A stretch of 64,000 bases of DNA from an uncultured bacterium (lineage in GTDB: Bacteria > Actinomycetota > Coriobacteriia > Coriobacteriales > Coriobacteriaceae). Positions 31,214-39,640 of this stretch are shown here, piece after piece; position 1 is the stretch's first letter; each line of letters starts with the position of its first letter. The stretch is from assembly GCA_905215525.1 (NCBI GenBank), contig CAJMQJ010000007.1:62001-126000 (forward strand), written 5' to 3'. Under the pieces are notes generated by a model. The model made no database searches, was not told where the DNA came from, and worked only from the letters and a program-made list of their open reading frames with translations. Position numbers and translations under genes: made by a program.

Positions 31214-32137
31214 ATGCTCATTGCATTGCAGGGCGCCGTTTCGCAGGGCGTCCTCTGGGGCATTATGGTGCTTGGCGTGTTTATCACGTTCCGCCTGCTC
31301 GACATCCCCGATATGACCTGCGACGGCAGCTTTGCCCTCGGCGGCTGTGTCTGCGCCGTGCTCATCGTCAACAATAACGTCGACCCCTTACTCGCCGTGC
31401 TGGCCGGCATGTGCGCCGGCGCCATCGCGGGCGCCGTCACGGGCATCTTGACCACCGTCTTTGAGATTCCCGCAATCCTCGCCGGAATCCTTACGCAGAT
31501 CAGTCTGTGGTCCATCAACCTGCGCATCATGGGCAAGTCCAACACGCCCATCCTTGCCAAGGGCACTATCTTCTCATCCGTCAGCAACATGACGGGCCTG
31601 CCGCAGTCCACTGTTGCCATTATCCTAGGCATTGTGCTGGCCGTGGCCATCGTCGCCATCCTGTACTGGTTCTTTGGCACCGAGATCGGCTCGGCGCTGC
31701 GTGCCACCGGCAACAACGAGTACATGATCCGCGCCCTGGGCGTTAACACCAACACCACCAAAATGATCGCCCTCGTGCTCTCCAACGCCCTCATTGGCCT
31801 TTCGGGTGCGCTCATCTGCCAGAGCCAGAAGTATGCCGACATTGGCATGGGCACCGGCGCCATCGTTATCGGTCTTGCCGCCATCGTCATCGGCGAGGTG
31901 CTCGGTCGCCTGCTGCCCGGCGGCCTCACGCAGTTTAGCGTCCGTCTTGCCTCCGCCGTCTTTGGCTCCGTGGTGTACTTCCTTATCCGCGCCATCGTGC
32001 TGCAGCTGGGCATGGACGCCAACGACATGAAGCTGCTCTCCGCCGTGATCGTCGCCGTGGCCCTGTGCGTGCCCGTGGTTTGGGAGCGCTATAAGCTCCG
32101 CAGCTCCTACACGAAGGGAGATGAGGCAGATGCTTAA
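31214..32137 (+). CDS. ABC importer permease, TrpY type
   Basis: This integral membrane permease (307 aa) has about nine hydrophobic segments and the branched-chain/LivH-like permease pattern: GIMVLGVFITFRLLDIPDMTCDGSFALGG near the N-terminus (first 45 residues) and a cytoplasmic loop GSALRATGNNEYMIRALGV that contacts the ATPase. GGAGGT lies 7 bases before the ATG. It overlaps the ATPase gene by 8 bases, so the two are co-translated. Confidence 0.9.
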   Translation: MLIALQGAVSQGVLWGIMVLGVFITFRLLDIPDMTCDGSFALGGCVCAVLIVNNNVDPLLAVLAGMCAGAIAGAVTGILTTVFEIPAILAGILTQISLWSINLRIMGKSNTPILAKGTIFSSVSNMTGLPQSTVAIILGIVLAVAIVAILYWFFGTEIGSALRATGNNEYMIRALGVNTNTTKMIALVLSNALIGLSGALICQSQKYADIGMGTGAIVIGLAAIVIGEVLGRLLPGGLTQFSVRLASAVFGSVVYFLIRAIVLQLGMDANDMKLLSAVIVAVALCVPVVWERYKLRSSYTKGDEADA

Positions 32138-32924
32138 GCTCTCGCACGTCAAGAAGACCTTTAACAAGGGCACCGTCACCGAGAAGCGCGCGCTCACCGG
32201 CGTCGACCTCACCCTCAACGATGGCGACTTTGTAACCGTGATTGGCGGCAACGGCGCCGGCAAGTCCACGCTGCTCAATATGATCGCCGGCGTGTATCCG
32301 CTTGATTCGGGTGTTATTGAGCTCGACGGCACCGACATCTCGCGTCTGAGCGAGTCGCAGCGCGCCAAGTACCTGGGCCGTGTGTTCCAGGACCCCATGC
32401 GCGGCACCGCAGCCGACATGCAAATTGCCGAAAACCTGGCCCTCGCCAAGCGCCGCGGCCAGCGTCGCGGTCTTTCGTGGGGCGTCACCAAGGCCGAGAA
32501 GGACGAGTACGTTGAGCTGCTCAAGCGCCTGGACCTCGGTCTGGACACGCGCCTCAACGCCAAGGTCGGCCTGCTCTCGGGCGGCCAGCGCCAGGCACTC
32601 ACCCTGCTGATGGCCACGCTCACCAAGCCGCGCCTGCTGCTGCTCGACGAGCACACGGCGGCCCTCGACCCCAAGACGGCCTCTAAGGTGCTCAATCTGA
32701 CCGAGGAGATTGTCGACGAGAACCACCTGACCACGCTCATGGTCACGCACAACATGAATGACGCCATCCGTCTGGGCAACCGTCTGATCATGATGCACGA
32801 GGGCCATGTGATCTACGACGTGGCCGGCGACGAGAAGAAGTCGCTCACCGTAGCCGACCTGCTGCAGAAGTTCGAGGAGGTCTCGGGCGGCGAGCTCGCC
32901 AACGACCGCATGCTGCTGAGCTAA
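32130..32924 (+). CDS. ABC importer ATP-binding protein, TrpZ type
   Basis: This cytoplasmic ATPase (264 aa) powers the importer. Walker A is GGNGAGKSTLLNM, the Q-loop is GRVFQDPMRG, the ABC signature is LSGGQRQAL, and Walker B is LLLLDEHTAALDP with H-loop TLMVTHNMND. The start at 32130 (MLKLSHVKK) has GGGAG about 10 bases upstream; the ATG at 32121 would abut that site directly, so it is less likely. The gene ends inside a palindromic repeat. Confidence 0.95.
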   Translation: MLKLSHVKKTFNKGTVTEKRALTGVDLTLNDGDFVTVIGGNGAGKSTLLNMIAGVYPLDSGVIELDGTDISRLSESQRAKYLGRVFQDPMRGTAADMQIAENLALAKRRGQRRGLSWGVTKAEKDEYVELLKRLDLGLDTRLNAKVGLLSGGQRQALTLLMATLTKPRLLLLDEHTAALDPKTASKVLNLTEEIVDENHLTTLMVTHNMNDAIRLGNRLIMMHEGHVIYDVAGDEKKSLTVADLLQKFEEVSGGELANDRMLLS

Positions 32925-32961
32925 ACCTACCAAAAAGGGACAGGTTTATTTTGGCAGGTTT
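32923..32961. repeat. Dispersed palindrome, copy 1 (GGGACAGG family)
   Basis: AAACCTACCAAAA and TTTTGGCAGGTTT are complementary except for one base, around a loop containing GGGACAGG. The element begins within the stop codon of the ATPase gene. Confidence 0.75.
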
Positions 32962-32977
32962 TATCTGCGCAAACGTC

Positions 32978-33017
32978 AAAACCGCCGCAAAGGAACAGAT
33001 ACCTTTGCGACGGTTTT
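32978..33017. repeat. Dispersed palindrome, copy 2 (GGGACAGG family)
   Basis: Arms 32978-32993 and 33002-33017 (AAAACCGCCGCAAAGG and CCTTTGCGACGGTTTT) are complementary except for one base, with loop AACAGATA. Confidence 0.75.
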
Positions 33018-33080
33018 CGCATATCATGTCGATAATCCAGCGTCAGCAGGAACCACTGGTTAAGAACTAAGGAAACTGCC

Positions 33081-33184
33081 ATGAGAAGACTCCTTCCCCG
33101 TCTTGCTTGACCGCCGCACTCCTTGCCGGCGTGCTCGCCGGCGGCCCAGCTTACGCCACCGCGGCCACCCCATCTCAAGTTATC
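33081..33184 (+). pseudogene. Remnant of a small secreted-protein gene (frameshift)
   Basis: AAGGAA is followed by ATG and MRRLLPRLA, then a stop. In the next frame the sequence continues as LTAALLAGVLAGGPAYATA, so together the two pieces read like one export signal peptide with an AYA-type cleavage site, interrupted by a one-base frameshift. After about 34 codons the frame runs into a terminator hairpin, so the mature domain is missing as well. I infer a deleted exported-protein gene; a chance resemblance is possible. Confidence 0.35.
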
Positions 33185-33215
33185 GGCCCGTCCGATGTGA
33201 TCGGACGGGCTTTTT
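33185..33215 (+). terminator. Terminator upstream of mscS
   Basis: GCCCGTCCGAT and ATCGGACGGGC form a perfect 11-bp stem with a three-base loop, followed by TTTTT. Confidence 0.9.
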
Positions 33216-33258
33216 GGTGGGTATCATGGTTGAATGATCATTAGGAGGTTTTCCCTAC

Positions 33259-34026
33259 ATGGAATTGTTTGAACCGATTCTTCATTTCTTTGAGCAGCGC
33301 TGGGTCCACAACATCATCTGGGCCGTCATCTTGGTAATAGTCACCGCCATCGCCGCCAAGGTGGCATCCAAGACCCTGCACCACCTGCTTAACCGCGATG
33401 ATAACCCGCTCCCAGCATCGAGCATCTTCATCAACATCACACGCGCCGTCATCTGGATGATCGGCGGCAGCTTTATCCTCGACAACTGTTTTGGCATTAA
33501 TGCAAACGCCCTCGTCGCCGCTCTTGGCGTCGGCGGCATCGCCATCTCGCTCGGCTTTCAGGACACGCTGTCGAACCTTATCGGCGGTATGCAGGTGACC
33601 TTCATGGGCATCATCAAGCCCGGCGACAATATCGAGGTCGGCGGCGTGACGGGCGTGGTCCAAGACATCACCTGGCGCCACACGACCATCGAGGATGCCT
33701 GCGGGCAGACCATCATTGTGCCCAACTCCAACATCTCCAAGAACACGCTCGTGCATCTGATGCCCTTTGGGCGCGTGGCCGTGCCCGTTGCCGTAAAGGA
33801 CACGTCTAAGTGGGCCTCGCTGGACGCGCTGGCAGATGAGCTTACCGACGCCACCAAGGCCGCGGTGCTTCCCATCTCTGGCTTTGACAAGGAGCCGTAC
33901 GTGCTCTTTAGCGAGATCGGCGACTTTGGCGTCAAGGGCAAAATCATCTTTATCGTCAGCGACGATAGCACCACCTTCACGGCAACCGACGCCTGCATTC
34001 GTGCCATCGCCCCCATCATCGCCTAA
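33259..34026 (+). CDS. mscS: MscS-type mechanosensitive channel
   Basis: This small-conductance mechanosensitive channel (255 aa) releases solutes at hypo-osmotic shock. Two N-terminal membrane helices are followed by the pore helix with ANALVAALGVGGIAISLGFQDTLSN, the glycine/alanine-rich TM3 (residues about 80-105). The beta domain signature GDNIEVGGVTGVV, then TTIEDACGQTIIVPNS, is typical. TTAGGAGG lies before the ATG. The stop codon lies inside the next dispersed palindrome. Confidence 0.93.
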   Translation: MELFEPILHFFEQRWVHNIIWAVILVIVTAIAAKVASKTLHHLLNRDDNPLPASSIFINITRAVIWMIGGSFILDNCFGINANALVAALGVGGIAISLGFQDTLSNLIGGMQVTFMGIIKPGDNIEVGGVTGVVQDITWRHTTIEDACGQTIIVPNSNISKNTLVHLMPFGRVAVPVAVKDTSKWASLDALADELTDATKAAVLPISGFDKEPYVLFSEIGDFGVKGKIIFIVSDDSTTFTATDACIRAIAPIIA

Positions 34027-34063
34027 ACTACCACAAAGGGGACAGGCACCTTTGTGGTAGTTT
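34025..34063. repeat. Dispersed palindrome, copy 3 (GGGACAGG family)
   Basis: AAACTACCACAAAGG and CCTTTGTGGTAGTTT form a perfect 15-bp inverted repeat around GGACAGGCA. It starts at the mscS stop codon and may end its transcript, though the T run is short. Confidence 0.85.
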
Positions 34064-34119
34064 CGCATCGTGGTACCATGGTTCATATCGTTGTTTAAAC
34101 GACTAAGGGAGTAGACACC

Positions 34120-36036
34120 ATGGAAGAGGCCTATCGTCAAGCACGCAAGCGCGGCGAGCAGGGACGCCGTCGCGCCATCAGCCAAAGCGAGCACCCGTAC
34201 CTTACGGACCTCGACAGCTTGGTTGCCCAGCTCCCCTTAGGTCAGCGAGAGAGCGTCGGCCTGCGGGATATTCCGCTCGAAATGGTCGTCGGCACGGTTA
34301 CCAAGGGCCGTCAGTCTGCCTTTTCGTGCAACTTTATGCCCCTGTTGCCATTTAGCACCGAGTTCGCCCGCAAGTGGTCCAACCTCTACGACATCCAGGT
34401 GACCGAGGGCTATCGCGACCCCATCATCGTCACCGAGTTCATGCATCGGTTTTACGTCCAAGAGGGCAACAAGCGCGTCAGCGTCCTCAAATTCCTGGAC
34501 GCCCCGACGGTTTCGGCCAAGATTACCCGTCTCTACCCCGGCACATGGGATTCCGTCGAAAGCCGCCTATACGGTGAGTTCTGCGCGTTTTGGCGCGTCT
34601 GCCCCCTATACGAGATCGAGTTCTCGCGTGAGGGCAGCTACGAGACACTCGCCAAGATGCTCGGTCAGAACCTTATCGAAAAATGGCCGCAGAAAAAGGT
34701 CGACTACCTGCGCCACACCTTCCTACTCTTTAAGCGCGCCTACCTGCGCGCGGGCGGCGACCACCTGGACATTACGCCCGCCGACGCCATGCTCGTCTAC
34801 CTCAATGTGTACAACCAGGACCGCCTGCTGGATACGCCGACGGATATCGTCGTAAACCGCCTGTGCAAAATTTGGCGCGAGCTGGTCATTGCCGGCAAAA
34901 ATGACGAGGACAAGGTCGATCTTGTCGAAGCGCCGAGTGTCGATGAGGAAGAGTCGCCCGCCAAGTCCACCTCCGGTGTGCTCAACTTCTTTATGGGCAA
35001 GACCGTCTATTCGGCGGCCAATCCCCTGCGCATCGCCTTTATCCATGAATTCCCTTGTGCAACGTCGAGCTGGGACAGCCTACACGACCAAGGGCGTCAG
35101 TATCTCGACGAGCACTTTGGCGGTATCGTGCGCACCGAGGCGTTCGAGGACTGCCACGATCCGGACGTGTTCTACGCCGCCGTGGAAACGGCTGTCAAAC
35201 ATGGAGACAACGTCATCTTCTCGACCTCGCACCGCCTGATGGAATACACGCTCAGGGCAGCCGTTGAGTATCCCCAGGTTCGGTTCCTTAACTGTTCTAT
35301 CGGCCTTCCCCACCAAAGCGTCCGTTCGTACTTTGGCAAGATGTACGAGGCCAAGTTCCTCCTGGGCGCCCTTGCGGCTAGCATGGCGGACAACCATCGC
35401 ATTGGCTACCACGCGTCGGTCTTTGCGTCGGGCGCGCTTAGCGAGATCAACGCCTTTGCCATCGGCGCCTCGCTGCTCGACCCTCGCGCGCAGGTAATCC
35501 TCACCTGGGGCGATGTACCCGCCGGCGGTCTTGCCGAGGCCATGTGCCGCGAAGGCGTGAGTGTTATGACCGGTGTCGACATGTCCAAGTCGCTGGAGGA
35601 CCCCACGGCCTACGGACTCCACCGCCTGGTCGATGGCAAGGTCGTCGGCATCGCCATGCCGGTATGGAACTGGGGCCGTTACTACGAGCTTATCGTGCGA
35701 AGCCTGCTGCATGGCACCTGGGATGAGACCAGTGACAACAGCCAGGTTCGCGCCGTCAACTACTGGTATGGTATGAGCTCGGGCGTTATCGACATTCGCT
35801 ACGCTCCGGGCCTGCCCTATCAGACGCGCAAGCTTGTTCAGCTACTGCGCAATGGCATCGTCGAGGGCTCCATCAATCCATTTGGCGGCGAGCTCCATAG
35901 CCAAGACGGCGTGGTGCAGATCGAGGGCTTTCCCCCACTGCCGAGCACGCAAATCGTCGAGATGGACTGGCTGGCCGACAACGTGGTGGGCACCATTCCG
36001 CAACTCGACGATGAGCCGAAGGTCCGCGCCCTATGA
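34120..36036 (+). CDS. ParB-like domain fused to a BMP/PnrA-type binding domain, cytoplasmic
   Basis: This 638-aa protein has no signal peptide or membrane segment. The N-terminal part (residues about 45-140) reads like a ParB/sulfiredoxin-fold domain: RDIPLEMVVGTVTKGRQ, then EGYRDPIIVTEFMHRFYVQEGNKRVSVLKFL. A helical middle region follows (about 150-290). The C-terminal half (from about 305: LRIAFIHEFPCATSSWDSLHDQGR) matches basic membrane protein/PnrA-type nucleoside-binding proteins, with FLNCSIGLPHQSVRSYFGKMYEAKFLLGALA (about 385-415) and NPFGGELHSQDG near the end. Normal BMP proteins are exported lipoproteins, so this is an internal version, perhaps a nucleoside-responsive sensor. AAGGGAG precedes the ATG. 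Its last codons overlap a metallophosphoesterase gene by 4 bases. Confidence 0.8.
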   Translation: MEEAYRQARKRGEQGRRRAISQSEHPYLTDLDSLVAQLPLGQRESVGLRDIPLEMVVGTVTKGRQSAFSCNFMPLLPFSTEFARKWSNLYDIQVTEGYRDPIIVTEFMHRFYVQEGNKRVSVLKFLDAPTVSAKITRLYPGTWDSVESRLYGEFCAFWRVCPLYEIEFSREGSYETLAKMLGQNLIEKWPQKKVDYLRHTFLLFKRAYLRAGGDHLDITPADAMLVYLNVYNQDRLLDTPTDIVVNRLCKIWRELVIAGKNDEDKVDLVEAPSVDEEESPAKSTSGVLNFFMGKTVYSAANPLRIAFIHEFPCATSSWDSLHDQGRQYLDEHFGGIVRTEAFEDCHDPDVFYAAVETAVKHGDNVIFSTSHRLMEYTLRAAVEYPQVRFLNCSIGLPHQSVRSYFGKMYEAKFLLGALAASMADNHRIGYHASVFASGALSEINAFAIGASLLDPRAQVILTWGDVPAGGLAEAMCREGVSVMTGVDMSKSLEDPTAYGLHRLVDGKVVGIAMPVWNWGRYYELIVRSLLHGTWDETSDNSQVRAVNYWYGMSSGVIDIRYAPGLPYQTRKLVQLLRNGIVEGSINPFGGELHSQDGVVQIEGFPPLPSTQIVEMDWLADNVVGTIPQLDDEPKVRAL

Positions 36037-36743
36037 AAATCCTTGCCATAGCCGATACCGAAGAGCGATGCCTGTGGGAGTGCTTTCGCAAGGAGCGCTT
36101 TGAGGACGTTGACCTGATTCTATCCGCAGGCGACCTGGATCCGGACTATCTTGAGTTTTTGGTCACTGTCATCAACAAACCGCTTGTGTACGTTCGTGGC
36201 AACCACGACGACCGCTACGCGCGCCATGCACCGGGCGGGTGCATTTGTGTTGAGGACAGCGTATATGTGTACCGAGGTATTCGCATTGCGGGTCTGGGCG
36301 GTTCCATGCGCTACCGCGACGGCGCGAACATGTATACCGAGCGCGAGATGGCAAAACGCATGCGCAAGCTATCGCGAAAAATCGCACTGGTAGACGGATG
36401 CGATATTCTACTTACCCATGCACCCGTCGCAGGCATGGGCGACCTGGACGACCTGCCGCATCGAGGATTCGAGTGCTTTAATGCGGCTCTTGAGTCTTGG
36501 GGTCCCGACTATATGATTCACGGGCATGTGCACCAAAGCTACGGCCCCAACTTTCAACGCGAGCGCCAACACCCATGCGGAACGAAGATTGTCAACGCCT
36601 GCGGCTATACCAAGATCGAAATTGACGAGGCGCGCTACCCCACGCGCGGTTGGAAGGCCGCTTGGCTCAACTCGCAAACCATGCGCCGCGAGCTCAAACG
36701 CCACGAAGCAATCGAGTCTTCAACCGCCAGAACCCCCTGGTAA
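36033..36743 (+). CDS. Calcineurin-like metallophosphoesterase
   Basis: This cytoplasmic 236-aa protein has the dimetal phosphoesterase pattern: IADTEE in place of DxH, SAGDLDPDYLEFL, VRGNHDDRY, LLTHAPVAG and IHGHVHQSYG. The usual first motif D-x-H is D-T-E here, so one metal ligand differs. The ATG overlaps the stop of the ParB-like/BMP gene (ATGA), so both proteins are made together and probably act in one pathway. The substrate (a nucleotide, phosphoprotein or other phosphodiester) is unknown. Confidence 0.88.
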   Translation: MKILAIADTEERCLWECFRKERFEDVDLILSAGDLDPDYLEFLVTVINKPLVYVRGNHDDRYARHAPGGCICVEDSVYVYRGIRIAGLGGSMRYRDGANMYTEREMAKRMRKLSRKIALVDGCDILLTHAPVAGMGDLDDLPHRGFECFNAALESWGPDYMIHGHVHQSYGPNFQRERQHPCGTKIVNACGYTKIEIDEARYPTRGWKAAWLNSQTMRRELKRHEAIESSTARTPW

Positions 36744-36750
36744 CTGCCAA

Positions 36751-36790
36751 CAACCACCACGAAGGGGATAGGCACCTTTATGGTGGTTTT
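36751..36790. repeat. Dispersed palindrome, copy 4 (GGGACAGG family)
   Basis: AACCACCACGAAGG and CCTTTATGGTGGTT flank GGATAGGCA. The 3' flank GCTGACTCGTCCGACCTGTC is identical to that of the copy at 38766, so the repeated unit is longer than the hairpin. Confidence 0.8.
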
Positions 36791-36857
36791 GCTGACTCGT
36801 CCGACCTGTCCATCACGGTGCTTGTGTAATTAACGAGAACACTCATTGTTTTGTAAG

Positions 36858-36884
36858 GACGGCGCTCACGTGCCGTCTTTTTTT
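36858..36884 (+). terminator. Terminator upstream of the sigma factor gene
   Basis: GACGGC and GCCGTC form a stem with loop GCTCACGT, followed by TTTTTTT. Confidence 0.8.
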
Positions 36885-36975
36885 GTCAACTTATGCAGTC
36901 TCGACCGTGTTGTATGTAGAGGGACCTCGCGAGACGCCTTCCCTATATCCACCACGACCAATTGGAGGTGACACT

Positions 36976-37536
36976 ATGCCTGCACGCCGTAACCGCAATA
37001 GCACGCTCCGATGCGATGCCGATCAGATCGAGCGGGAAGCAAAGCGCTTGGTCGACACGTATTCCGACCTCATCCTTCGATTGTGCTATTCGGCCCTTGG
37101 ATCCGCTGACGACGCTCAAGACATCTGCCAGGACACGCTGATCAAGATTCTCCAACGCACTCAACCGTTCGACTCGCTCGAACACGAACGTGCTTGGGTG
37201 ATCCGAGTCGCACTGAACGCATGTCGCGATATCGGCCGTACGCACGCGAATCACCCGGTTGTCGACCTCGATTCGCTCCCCGATTTCTGCGCACCCGTAA
37301 CACATACCGAGCAAGAATTCGCGCAACGCGACTGCGCCATTCTTTCCGCTGTCACGGCCCTGCCTCAAGCACAGCGCATCGCCATCTTTTTGCACTACTA
37401 CGCAGGCATGAGCATCAGGGAAATCGCAGACGCCGTTCACGCGACGCCAGCTGCAACCGCCCAGCACCTTAGCCGCGGACGTGCGTCACTTCGGCTTTCC
37501 TTGAAAGGAGACCACAATGACTACGAATTCGAATGA
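36976..37536 (+). CDS. ECF-type RNA polymerase sigma factor
   Basis: The 186-aa protein has region 2 (YSDLILRLCYSALGSADDAQDICQDTLIKIL, residues about 31-61) with the DAQDICQDT core-binding motif, and a region 4 helix-turn-helix (LPQAQRIAIFLHYYAGMSIREIADAVHAT, about 135-163). ATTGGAGG lies before the ATG; a longer in-frame start is not supported. Its last 20 bases overlap the next gene, the usual layout of an ECF sigma factor with its anti-sigma factor. Confidence 0.92.
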   Translation: MPARRNRNSTLRCDADQIEREAKRLVDTYSDLILRLCYSALGSADDAQDICQDTLIKILQRTQPFDSLEHERAWVIRVALNACRDIGRTHANHPVVDLDSLPDFCAPVTHTEQEFAQRDCAILSAVTALPQAQRIAIFLHYYAGMSIREIADAVHATPAATAQHLSRGRASLRLSLKGDHNDYEFE

Positions 37537-38647
37537 CTATCGCCACGCCCTGGAGCACATTTCGTTTACCGATAATGCGAAGCAGCACATGGCAAACTCG
37601 ATTGCTCAGTCCGTCGCCTCAAGCGATGCGGCGACCGCTCAAAGCAACTTTAATGGCACGCGACGCAAGCCGCGCATCGCCCGCCATCCCGTAAGAACAG
37701 TCGCTCGCATTGCCGCTGTAACGGCAGTCCTCGCTATCGTCATTGGAGGCGCTGGCACGGCTATGGCAACAGGCGTCCTGCCGCTTCCTTCTGACATGCT
37801 TTCCGACATCTTTGACGGACCTGCTTCTCAAACCGAGATCATCGACCGTATTGGCCGGCCCGTCGGTGCTAGCTGCTCCAACAACGGAGTCACCGTGACC
37901 GCCGACGCCATCATGGGCGACAAGGATATGGTTACCATCGCCTATACGCTTACGTTCGACGATCCCGCTGCCCTGAAAAAGCTTTCCGAGCCGGGCGAGA
38001 ACGGAACTATCGCCGGAAGTGTCGATGGAAACGTATACGTTGATGGCGAGCATGGCGGCCAAGGCCAATCATGGCTCATTGACAAGAACCCCAATGACTC
38101 CAGCATTCAATACTTTGCACAGTTCAGCGTTGAATCACCCGGCCTTATGGGCAGGACCGTCCGCACGCATATCAACTCTCTCGTTGTGCCACGTGCTGGC
38201 AAAGAGCTTCCCGAGTATAAGAAAATACTTACGGGCCCATGGGATCTTAAGTTCCAGCTGAATTACGAAGATACATCCGTTACGATTCCCGCGCCCAAAT
38301 CGGTCAACTTTAACGGCACCAAGGCGACGATTCAAGAGGCCACCGTATCCTGCGTTGGCGTTTCAGTCCGCTACAACATAGATCGTTCCATCGAACACGA
38401 CAACAACAGCGGCAAGATGTCTCAAAACATGGAGGAGTCTATGGATGCCGTTGGCAACATACCCCTCATCGTGACGTTCAAAGACGGTCATGTTGAGGAC
38501 GCAACCAGCCACAGCGGCTATTTCGCAAATAAACTGGATAACGGCACCACTGATGTCCACAAGACCTGGCCGTTCTCGCAAGTTTGTGACACAGACAAGA
38601 TTGCAAGCGTACAAATTGGCGATACGGTCATTCCCATGAATTCGTAA
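37517..38647 (+). CDS. Membrane-anchored anti-sigma factor-like protein
   Basis: The 376-aa protein has a cytoplasmic N-terminal part of about 65 residues, one membrane helix (VARIAAVTAVLAIVIGGAGTAMATG, about 62-86) and a large extracellular domain of about 290 residues rich in beta strands, like the DUF4179 proteins that accompany ECF sigma factors. GAAAGGAG lies inside the sigma gene upstream of the ATG. Start and stop overlap by 20 bases, so they are co-translated. Presumably it holds the sigma factor until an envelope signal; that signal is not known. Confidence 0.8.
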   Translation: MTTNSNDYRHALEHISFTDNAKQHMANSIAQSVASSDAATAQSNFNGTRRKPRIARHPVRTVARIAAVTAVLAIVIGGAGTAMATGVLPLPSDMLSDIFDGPASQTEIIDRIGRPVGASCSNNGVTVTADAIMGDKDMVTIAYTLTFDDPAALKKLSEPGENGTIAGSVDGNVYVDGEHGGQGQSWLIDKNPNDSSIQYFAQFSVESPGLMGRTVRTHINSLVVPRAGKELPEYKKILTGPWDLKFQLNYEDTSVTIPAPKSVNFNGTKATIQEATVSCVGVSVRYNIDRSIEHDNNSGKMSQNMEESMDAVGNIPLIVTFKDGHVEDATSHSGYFANKLDNGTTDVHKTWPFSQVCDTDKIASVQIGDTVIPMNS

Positions 38648-38765
38648 CGCTACGCGGCTCGTATATGCACCCGGTTCCGCACTTCGCGTCTAAAGATGCG
38701 CTGTCATCGAGCAGCGTGAGCGCAAGGCCGCCCGTATGGTCGGCTGGGAACACCTCGTTGCGCTA

Positions 38766-38806
38766 AAAACCACCACGAAGGGGACCGGCACCTTTGTGGT
38801 GGTTTT
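38766..38806. repeat. Dispersed palindrome, copy 5 (GGGACAGG family)
   Basis: Arms 38766-38781 and 38791-38806 (AAAACCACCACGAAGG and CCTTTGTGGTGGTTTT) differ at one pair; the loop is GGACCGGCA. The following 20 bases equal those after copy 4. Confidence 0.85.
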
Positions 38807-38835
38807 GCTGACTCGTCCGACCTGTCCCAACGGTT

Positions 38836-38894
38836 TGTCTCAATCTGTAACAGGTAGGGCCCAAATAATCGGTTAGCTGTTACAGATCGAGACA
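38836..38894. repeat. CTGTAACAG palindrome, copy 1
   Basis: TGTCTCAATCTGTAACAG and CTGTTACAGATCGAGACA are reverse complements with one mismatch, spaced by 23 bases. Confidence 0.85.
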
Positions 38895-38916
38895 GACCAC
38901 GGATGCTCGGCCGAAA

Positions 38917-38972
38917 ATCTCAATCTGTAACAGGTAGGAACGATTTTGCCCCTTAGATGTTACAGATTGAGA
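38917..38972. repeat. CTGTAACAG palindrome, copy 2
   Basis: ATCTCAATCTGTAAC and GTTACAGATTGAGAT are perfect reverse complements spaced by about 26 bases; the copy follows the first by 22 bases. It ends shortly before the leuB remnant. Confidence 0.85.
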
Positions 38973-38998
38973 TATTTGACAGCTTGAATCGGCATCGC

Positions 38999-39640
38999 CT
39001 ACAGCGCGGCGACGACCTTGTCGCCCATCGTCGTGGTGCCGAGGATCTTATCTGCCGGGGTGTTGACATCGGCGATGTCACGGGTGCGCCAGCCCTCGTC
39101 GAGCACGCGCGCCACGGCGCTCTCGATCCACGCGGCTTGCTCGCCCATGTCGAGCGCGTAGGTCAGCAGCATCGCCACCGACAAGATTTGAGCCAGCGGA
39201 TTGGCCACGCCGAGCCCCGCGATGTCAGGAGCGCTGCCAGCGCTCGGCCCAAACAGCGATACGCCATCATCCAGCGAGGCAGAGGCAAGCATACCGAGCG
39301 ATCCGGTAATCTGAGCCGCCTCATCGGACAGGATGTCGCCGAACATGTTCTCCGTCACCACGACGTCAAAGTCTGCCGGTCGACTGATGAGCTGCATGGC
39401 GGCGTTGTCGACGAGCAGGTCCTCAAGCTCCACGTCGGAGTACTCCTCGTCTTGCACGCGATGCACGATCTCCCGCCACATGCGGCTCGTCTCCAGCACG
39501 TTGCGCTTATCAACGCTCGTCACCTTGCCGCGACGTTTGCGCGCCGCCTCAAATGCCTGGCGCGCAATGCGCTCAATCTCGTACTCGCGATACTCCATCA
39601 CGTCGACCGCACGCTGACCGGCCGCACCCGCAGCGCCCGC
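38999..39640 (-). pseudogene. leuB: 3-isopropylmalate dehydrogenase, C-terminal remnant
   Basis: The reading frame matches the second half of LeuB: RAVDVMEYREYEIERIARQAF, KVTSVDKRNVLETSRMWREIV, DFDVVVTENMFGDILSDEAA, ITGSLGMLASASL and GSAPDIAGLGVANPLAQILS. The N-terminal NAD/substrate half (about 150-170 residues) is absent, and the usual EP-x-HGSAPDIAG reads GPSAGSAPDIAG. Upstream the frame joins sequence derived from leuA within about 25 bases (39617-39642), so a deletion removed the end of leuA, anything in between, and the start of leuB. It cannot encode an active enzyme. Confidence 0.88.
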
